Source: an uncultured Lutibacter sp. (lineage in GTDB: Bacteria; Bacteroidota; Bacteroidia; Flavobacteriales; Flavobacteriaceae). From it: a stretch of DNA of 8,442 nucleotides. The translations under genes and the position numbers were made by a program. The stretch covers positions 1 through 8,442 of the forward strand of contig CAJXUO010000039.1 in the NCBI GenBank assembly GCA_913061425.1. The letters run 5' to 3'. The notes beneath the pieces were generated by a model. That model did not search any database and was not told the origin of the DNA. It was given only the letters and a program-made list of their open reading frames with translations. Positions 5,114 to 8,442 of the stretch are shown here, piece after piece (positions within the stretch are counted from its first letter, which is position 1; every line of letters begins with the position of its first letter).

Positions 5114-7311
5114 GCTGCTTGTACTATTTCTAACTTACTAATATTAGCCTTGGTTGTTAAAAAACCATAGTTGATTGTTGCTATTTTTTTTTCAATTTTT
5201 TCAATAGTTCCAGTAGATGTTCCATCTAATAATCGAACCTTATCGTTTATTTTGAAAATGTAATCTGCTTTTACTTTCGCTTTTTTTTTTGCAATTTCTT
5301 TTTTTACTTCTCTAACTTCCTCAACTTTAACAAGAATCTCTTTTTCTATTTTCTCAAATTTCTCCTTCTTTTCTTTAGCGACTACCTTAACTTGTTTTTT
5401 TTCAGTTTTCGTCTTCTTTTCAGGAGGATTCTTCTTTAGGTATTTTGTTTTTTCTATCGTTGCCCATTTTAAAAATTCGGACATCATTTCTTTTTTGTTA
5501 TTTGTTTGGAAGTACTTATTTACAAGTTCATTTACCTTTCTTCCAGTAATCAACATTCTTTGATTAGTATCATATAACTCTTGAAAAAGTTCTAGTTTTT
5601 TTTGAACTTTATCATGTTTTTCATTCAAGTTTTCTGAATGCTCTTTTGCTATAGTTTGCTCTTTTTCAAGATTTTCAGAGTTTTTCTGTAGTTTGTTTCT
5701 CTCTTTTTGAAGTTTAGAAATAGTTTTGTCTAAACGTATTTTTTCACCATCTACTTTCTTCTTTGCCCTATTTATTAAACTAAATGGAATCCCATTTTTT
5801 TGAGCAACTTCAAAAGTAAAAGAACTTCCAGCTTGTCCTATGTGTAAATTAAAAAGAGGTTCTAGTGTACGTTCATCAAACTGCATGTTTGCATTCACAA
5901 CATTCTCTAATTCGTCTGCAAGAACCTTTAGATTTGCATAATGTGTTGTGATAATTCCAAATGCTTTTTTCTCATAAAACTCTTCTAAGAAAATTTCTGC
6001 TAAAGCACCACCTAATTCAGGATCAGAACCAGTTCCAAATTCATCAATTAAAAAAAGAGTGTTTGAATTACACTTCTTTAAAAACTGACGCATATTTTTT
6101 AAGCGGTAACTGTATGTGCTTAATTGATTTTCAATAGATTGATTATCTCCAATGTCTGTTAGAATTCTATCAAAAATTGAGATTGTACTTTTTTCACTTA
6201 CAGGAATTAGAATTCCACTTTGAATCATTACCTGTAATAAGCCAATCGTTTTTAAAGTGATACTTTTTCCTCCAGCATTAGGTCCAGAAATAACAATGAT
6301 TTGTTGTTTCTCATTTAACTCTATGCTCTGCGGAATTGTTTTTAAATTATTTTCTTTATTTTTTTCAAGTAGAATAGGGTGATAGGCATCCTTTAATAGT
6401 ATTTTTTTATCAGTAGATATCTTTGGTAAGATAGCATTGATATGATTCCCGTATTTTGCTTTTGCTCCAATCAAATCCAGTTGCGCAAGATAGTCTTGAT
6501 ACATAATAATTAAAGACTGAAAAGGCCTTAATTCATCTGTCAATGTTTTAAGAATTAAAATTACTTCTTGTTTTTCTTCAAACAACAAATTTTCTAATTC
6601 TCGAGTATATTGTAAAGTGGCTTGAGGAGCAATAAAAGTAATACTTCCAGTCTTTGAGGTACCTAACATAGAACCTTTAACTTTTCTCTTATGCATTGGT
6701 ATCACTGCAAGTACACGCTGATTGTCTACAATAGATTCTCTAATATCATCTAAGTATCCTGAACTATGAAATTTACTTAACGCTCTGTTAAAACTCTCGT
6801 TTATTTGATTTCGAGTATATGAAATATCTTTCCGAATCGACTTTAAATTAAGTGATGCTTTATCATCAACTTCAGCAAAAGGAGTGATGATTTTTTTGAT
6901 ATAATCAATAACTATTGTGGTGAATTCAACTTCTTGAGAATGCTCAAATAAGATTGGATAAATCTCCTTAAAATTCTTAAAGAATTTTAAGATCTCATTT
7001 GCAGTTTCTGCAACATTTTGAACTTTTAAAAAACTCTCAGGAGTTAGATAACTATTTTCAATTTCTAGTAAACTTATTTCTTTTGAAAGAGTGTCAAAAG
7101 AATGATTTGGCACTCTATTATCATTTTGAAATGAAGTTAAATATTCATCAACTTTCTTTAATTCAGAAAGTAATTGTTTTTTATCAGAAAAAGGTTTGAT
7201 GTTTTTTACTGACTCTCTCCCCAAAGATGAAATACAAAAAGCCTGAATTCGATCTATTATAGTACCGAATTCTAAATCACTTAATGTTTTTTCTGATATT
7301 GTTATTGCCAA
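5107..7311 (-). CDS. mutS2: MutS2 family DNA-binding ATPase, lacking the Smr domain
   Basis: MutS2 proteins are MutS-like dimeric ATPases that bind branched DNA; in other bacteria they limit recombination or rescue collided ribosomes. This 734-aa protein starts with the family N-terminus (SEKTLSDLEFGTIIDRI) and a helical clamp/core to about 330. Its ABC ATPase has Walker A GPNAGGKS (343-350), the STYS signature area (about 398-401), Walker B LFLIDEFGTGSD (419-430) and the TTHY H-loop (455-458). MutS2-type FNLHIGQAGSSFTFEVAQKNGIP and a coiled coil (about 515-580) follow, then a Lys/Glu-rich linker (about 620-682) and a KOW-like beta domain (685-728). It ends there, with no Smr nuclease domain (B. 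subtilis MutS2 is about 785 aa with one), so the usual label 'endonuclease MutS2' is doubtful. The start is TTG at 7311; an in-frame stop lies at 7351-7353 and no ATG or GTG lies between. Confidence 0.92.
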   Translation of the reverse strand: MAITISEKTLSDLEFGTIIDRIQAFCISSLGRESVKNIKPFSDKKQLLSELKKVDEYLTSFQNDNRVPNHSFDTLSKEISLLEIENSYLTPESFLKVQNVAETANEILKFFKNFKEIYPILFEHSQEVEFTTIVIDYIKKIITPFAEVDDKASLNLKSIRKDISYTRNQINESFNRALSKFHSSGYLDDIRESIVDNQRVLAVIPMHKRKVKGSMLGTSKTGSITFIAPQATLQYTRELENLLFEEKQEVILILKTLTDELRPFQSLIIMYQDYLAQLDLIGAKAKYGNHINAILPKISTDKKILLKDAYHPILLEKNKENNLKTIPQSIELNEKQQIIVISGPNAGGKSITLKTIGLLQVMIQSGILIPVSEKSTISIFDRILTDIGDNQSIENQLSTYSYRLKNMRQFLKKCNSNTLFLIDEFGTGSDPELGGALAEIFLEEFYEKKAFGIITTHYANLKVLADELENVVNANMQFDERTLEPLFNLHIGQAGSSFTFEVAQKNGIPFSLINRAKKKVDGEKIRLDKTISKLQKERNKLQKNSENLEKEQTIAKEHSENLNEKHDKVQKKLELFQELYDTNQRMLITGRKVNELVNKYFQTNNKKEMMSEFLKWATIEKTKYLKKNPPEKKTKTEKKQVKVVAKEKKEKFEKIEKEILVKVEEVREVKKEIAKKKAKVKADYIFKINDKVRLLDGTSTGTIEKIEKKIATINYGFLTTKANISKLEIVQAAK
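5281..5290 (-). repeat. A10 homopolymer inside mutS2
   Basis: Ten consecutive T on the + strand, read as A10 in mutS2, encode the end of an Ala codon and three Lys codons (AKKKAK, about residues 674-679) at the end of the charged linker. A one-base slip would shift the frame just before the KOW-like domain. A T9 run lies nearby at 5184-5192, inside the part encoding that domain. Confidence 0.9.
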
Positions 7312-7316
7312 AATTG

Positions 7317-7324
7317 TATCTTTG
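7317..7324 (+). promoter_or_regulatory. Likely -7 box of the ung promoter
   Basis: TATCTTTG matches the Bacteroidota -7 consensus TAnnTTTG exactly and lies in the 72-nt gap between divergent mutS2 and ung. Transcription would start near 7330, giving a leader of about 55 nt. A TTG lies 15 nt upstream (7299-7301), closer than usual. A T6 tract at 7287-7292 lies 24 nt upstream, the same spacing as in the two promoter-like blocks before the AI-2E and MATE genes. No such box is seen on the - strand for mutS2. Confidence 0.5.
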
Positions 7325-7383
7325 AATCGGATGTAAAAATAAAAGAAAATTTAGAACATACTCTTAATAATTCTTGTAATTAT

Positions 7384-8103
7384 ATGAACTTAAACACACC
7401 AGAAAGCTGGAGCGAAATTTTTGAACAAGAGTTTGATACAAACTATTTCAAAGAATTGGAAAAATTTGTAAATTCTGAATATGATAATCACCAATGTTTC
7501 CCTACGAAAGAGCAGCTTTTTTCTGCATTTAATTACTGTTCTTTTAACGATTTGAAAGTCGTTATTATAGGTCAAGATCCATATCACGATATTAGACAAG
7601 CAAATGGCTTGTGTTTTTCGGTAAATGATGGAATGAAGCATCCACCATCACTTAAAAACATATTCAAAGAACTACAGAGTGATTTGGGAAAACCAATTCC
7701 TGAAAGTGGTAATTTAGAATCGTGGGCTGCACAGGGAGTTCTATTGCTAAATGCAACGTTGTCAGTAAGAGCGCATGAAGCAGGAAGTCATCAAAAGAAA
7801 GGTTGGGAGCAATTTACAGATGCTATTATTCAATATATTTCTGATAACAAGCAAGATGTTGTTTTCTTGCTTTGGGGAGGATTTGCAAAGAAAAAAGGAA
7901 AGAAAATTGATGCGAACAAGCATCATGTTTTAGAAACAGGTCATCCTTCTCCTTTGAGTGCTAATAGAGGTTATTGGTTTGGAAACAAACATTTTTCTAA
8001 AACGAATGATTTTTTAGATAGTAAAAGTTTGAAAACCATAAGTTGGCAATGTCATTCCTGCGAAGGCAAACAAACCTTTAGGTTCAACGAAGTTAATTCA
8101 TAA
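7384..8103 (+). CDS. ung: Uracil-DNA glycosylase, family 1 (Ung), with repeat-derived C-terminal tail
   Basis: Ung removes uracil from DNA as the first step of base-excision repair. Key residues are all present: the water-activating motif GQDPYH (63-68, catalytic Asp65), the uracil-stacking Phe78 in LCFSV, the uracil-specific Asn123 in LLLNATLSV, and HPSPLSA (187-193, catalytic His187). After GQDPYH the usual Gly-Pro-Gly-Gln loop reads DIRQ, a variation outside the catalytic residues. The family normally ends near the Trp at 221 (ISWQ). Here translation continues for 17 more residues, beginning CHSCEGK, exactly where a dispersed repeat (8050-8068) begins. That tail is probably an accident of repeat insertion and not part of the fold. 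The ATG at 7384 fits the family N-terminus. mutS2 is divergent upstream. Confidence 0.96.
   Translation: MNLNTPESWSEIFEQEFDTNYFKELEKFVNSEYDNHQCFPTKEQLFSAFNYCSFNDLKVVIIGQDPYHDIRQANGLCFSVNDGMKHPPSLKNIFKELQSDLGKPIPESGNLESWAAQGVLLLNATLSVRAHEAGSHQKKGWEQFTDAIIQYISDNKQDVVFLLWGGFAKKKGKKIDANKHHVLETGHPSPLSANRGYWFGNKHFSKTNDFLDSKSLKTISWQCHSCEGKQTFRFNEVNS
8050..8068. repeat. Fragment of a dispersed GTCATTCCTGCGAAGGCA repeat at the ung 3' end
   Basis: TGTCATTCCTGCGAAGGCA begins exactly at codon 223 of ung. I recognise GTCATTCCTGCGAAGGCA as the left part of a short dispersed hairpin element that usually continues GGAATC, so that TTCCTGC pairs with GCAGGAA. Here the right arm is missing: after GGCA the sequence becomes AACAAACC. 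Recognition is from memory; no second copy is present in this window. Confidence 0.7.
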
Positions 8104-8116
8104 ATAGGCTTTTACC

Positions 8117-8152
8117 AAGCAATTAATTTTATACGGTGTTGTATGCTTTTTT
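8117..8152 (+). terminator. Bulged hairpin with T-run after ung
   Basis: AAGCA (8117-8121) plus TAC (8132-8134) can pair with GTATGCTT (8141-8148) around a GGTGTT loop, leaving a 10-nt bulge on the 5' side. The last two stem bases begin a T6 run (8147-8152). It lies 13 nt after the ung stop and may be the ung terminator, though the bulge makes it weak. It fills the whole gap to the convergent transporter gene. Confidence 0.3.
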
Positions 8153-8442
8153 CATTCACTTACTTTTAATATCCGAAATGCACCTTGAATTACCAAAACA
8201 AAAACGATTGTTCCTATAATCAAATCAGGTTTATTTGAACTCAACCAATTTACCGAAATTCCTGCGATTATTACTCCTAAATTTATAATCACGTCATTCG
8301 AAGTAAAAATCATACTCGCTTTCATGTGTGCCTCTTCTTTGCTTTTTGACTTTTGTAAAATGTAAAGACAAATTCCGTTTGCAATAAGTGCAAAAATTGA
8401 AACGATAATCATTGTCGAAAAATCAGGAAGTTTCTCGTCTCC
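8152..8442 (-). CDS. Cation diffusion facilitator-like transporter, C-terminal part (cut by window)
   Basis: The frame is open to the right window edge, giving 96 visible residues beginning GDEKLPDFST; the N-terminal part lies outside, so the Met at 8412 is internal. Three hydrophobic stretches are seen: MIIVSIFALIANGICLYIL, VIINLGVIIAGISVNWL and DLIIGTIVFVLVIQGAFRIL. Between them lies KSKSKEEAHMKASMIFTSNDVIINLGV. The SNDxxxN pattern followed by KPDLIIG resembles transmembrane helices 5 and 6 of the short CDF proteins (about 200 aa, without the cytoplasmic C-terminal domain), where the Asp contributes to the metal site. These transporters export Zn2+ or other divalent cations by proton antiport; the metal here is unknown. 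The gene converges on ung, 48 nt apart. Confidence 0.75.
   Translation of the reverse strand, partial: GDEKLPDFSTMIIVSIFALIANGICLYILQKSKSKEEAHMKASMIFTSNDVIINLGVIIAGISVNWLSSNKPDLIIGTIVFVLVIQGAFRILKVSE

Noticed and set aside
6999..7199. 66-aa + strand reading frame opposite mutS2
   Set aside because: It is antisense to conserved mutS2 coding sequence, with no start context or recognisable protein.
7390..7641. 83-aa - strand reading frame opposite the start of ung
   Set aside because: It is antisense to conserved Ung codons including the GQDPYH motif, and its composition is not protein-like.
8104..8152. Integron attC recombination site after ung
   Set aside because: The bulged hairpin shape is suggestive, but the required GTTRRRY core is absent (GTTGTAT does not fit) and no integrase or cassette array is seen.
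1..8442. CRISPR array, tRNA or rRNA gene, insertion sequence, toxin-antitoxin or defence cluster
   Set aside because: No regularly spaced repeats, RNA-gene motifs, transposase or matching protein families are visible; every long frame is a housekeeping or transporter gene, apart from one small unknown.

Overview
The window is ordinary chromosomal DNA of a low-GC Bacteroidota, most likely a marine member of the Flavobacteriaceae; the genus cannot be fixed. The reasons are strongly AT-rich composition, starts without Shine-Dalgarno sites, -7 boxes of the TAnnTTTG type, the hisA-hisF-hisIE order with a fused HisIE, a MutS2 that lacks the Smr domain, a 75-aa acidic protein that I recall only from flavobacteria, and two dispersed repeats familiar from flavobacterial genomes (ACTTCGACTCCGCTCAGT and GTCATTCCTGCGAAGGCA).

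Layout. Positions 1-2132 (+) are the distal end of a histidine operon: hisA (5' end cut by the window), hisF (overlapping hisA by 7 nt) and hisIE. An 85-nt dispersed repeat with 18-nt perfect inverted arms has landed between hisF and hisIE. Positions 2133-2310 form an AT-rich regulatory gap. Then follow an AI-2E family membrane protein (2311-3396, +), a second short promoter gap, a MATE efflux pump with a TTG start (3497-4882, +) and a 75-aa acidic protein overlapping its end by 14 nt (4869-5096, +). A large mutS2 lies convergently (5107-7311, -). ung (7384-8103, +) diverges from it, and its last 17 codons are made by a piece of the second dispersed repeat. The right edge holds the C-terminal third or so of a cation-diffusion-facilitator-like transporter (8152-8442, -), converging on ung.

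How the genes fit. HisA, HisF and HisIE catalyse steps 2-5 of histidine synthesis (HisF with HisH, which is outside the window). MutS2 and Ung both act on DNA but are divergently transcribed and need not be co-regulated. The AI-2E protein, MATE pump and CDF protein are unrelated membrane transporters.

I found no mobile-element gene, CRISPR, toxin-antitoxin or defence module, and no convincing new multigene system. The interest is at small scale: repeats changing gene ends, an in-frame ATG-AAT-TAA mini-ORF just before the MATE start, a block shared by two promoter regions, and an A10 slippage tract in mutS2.
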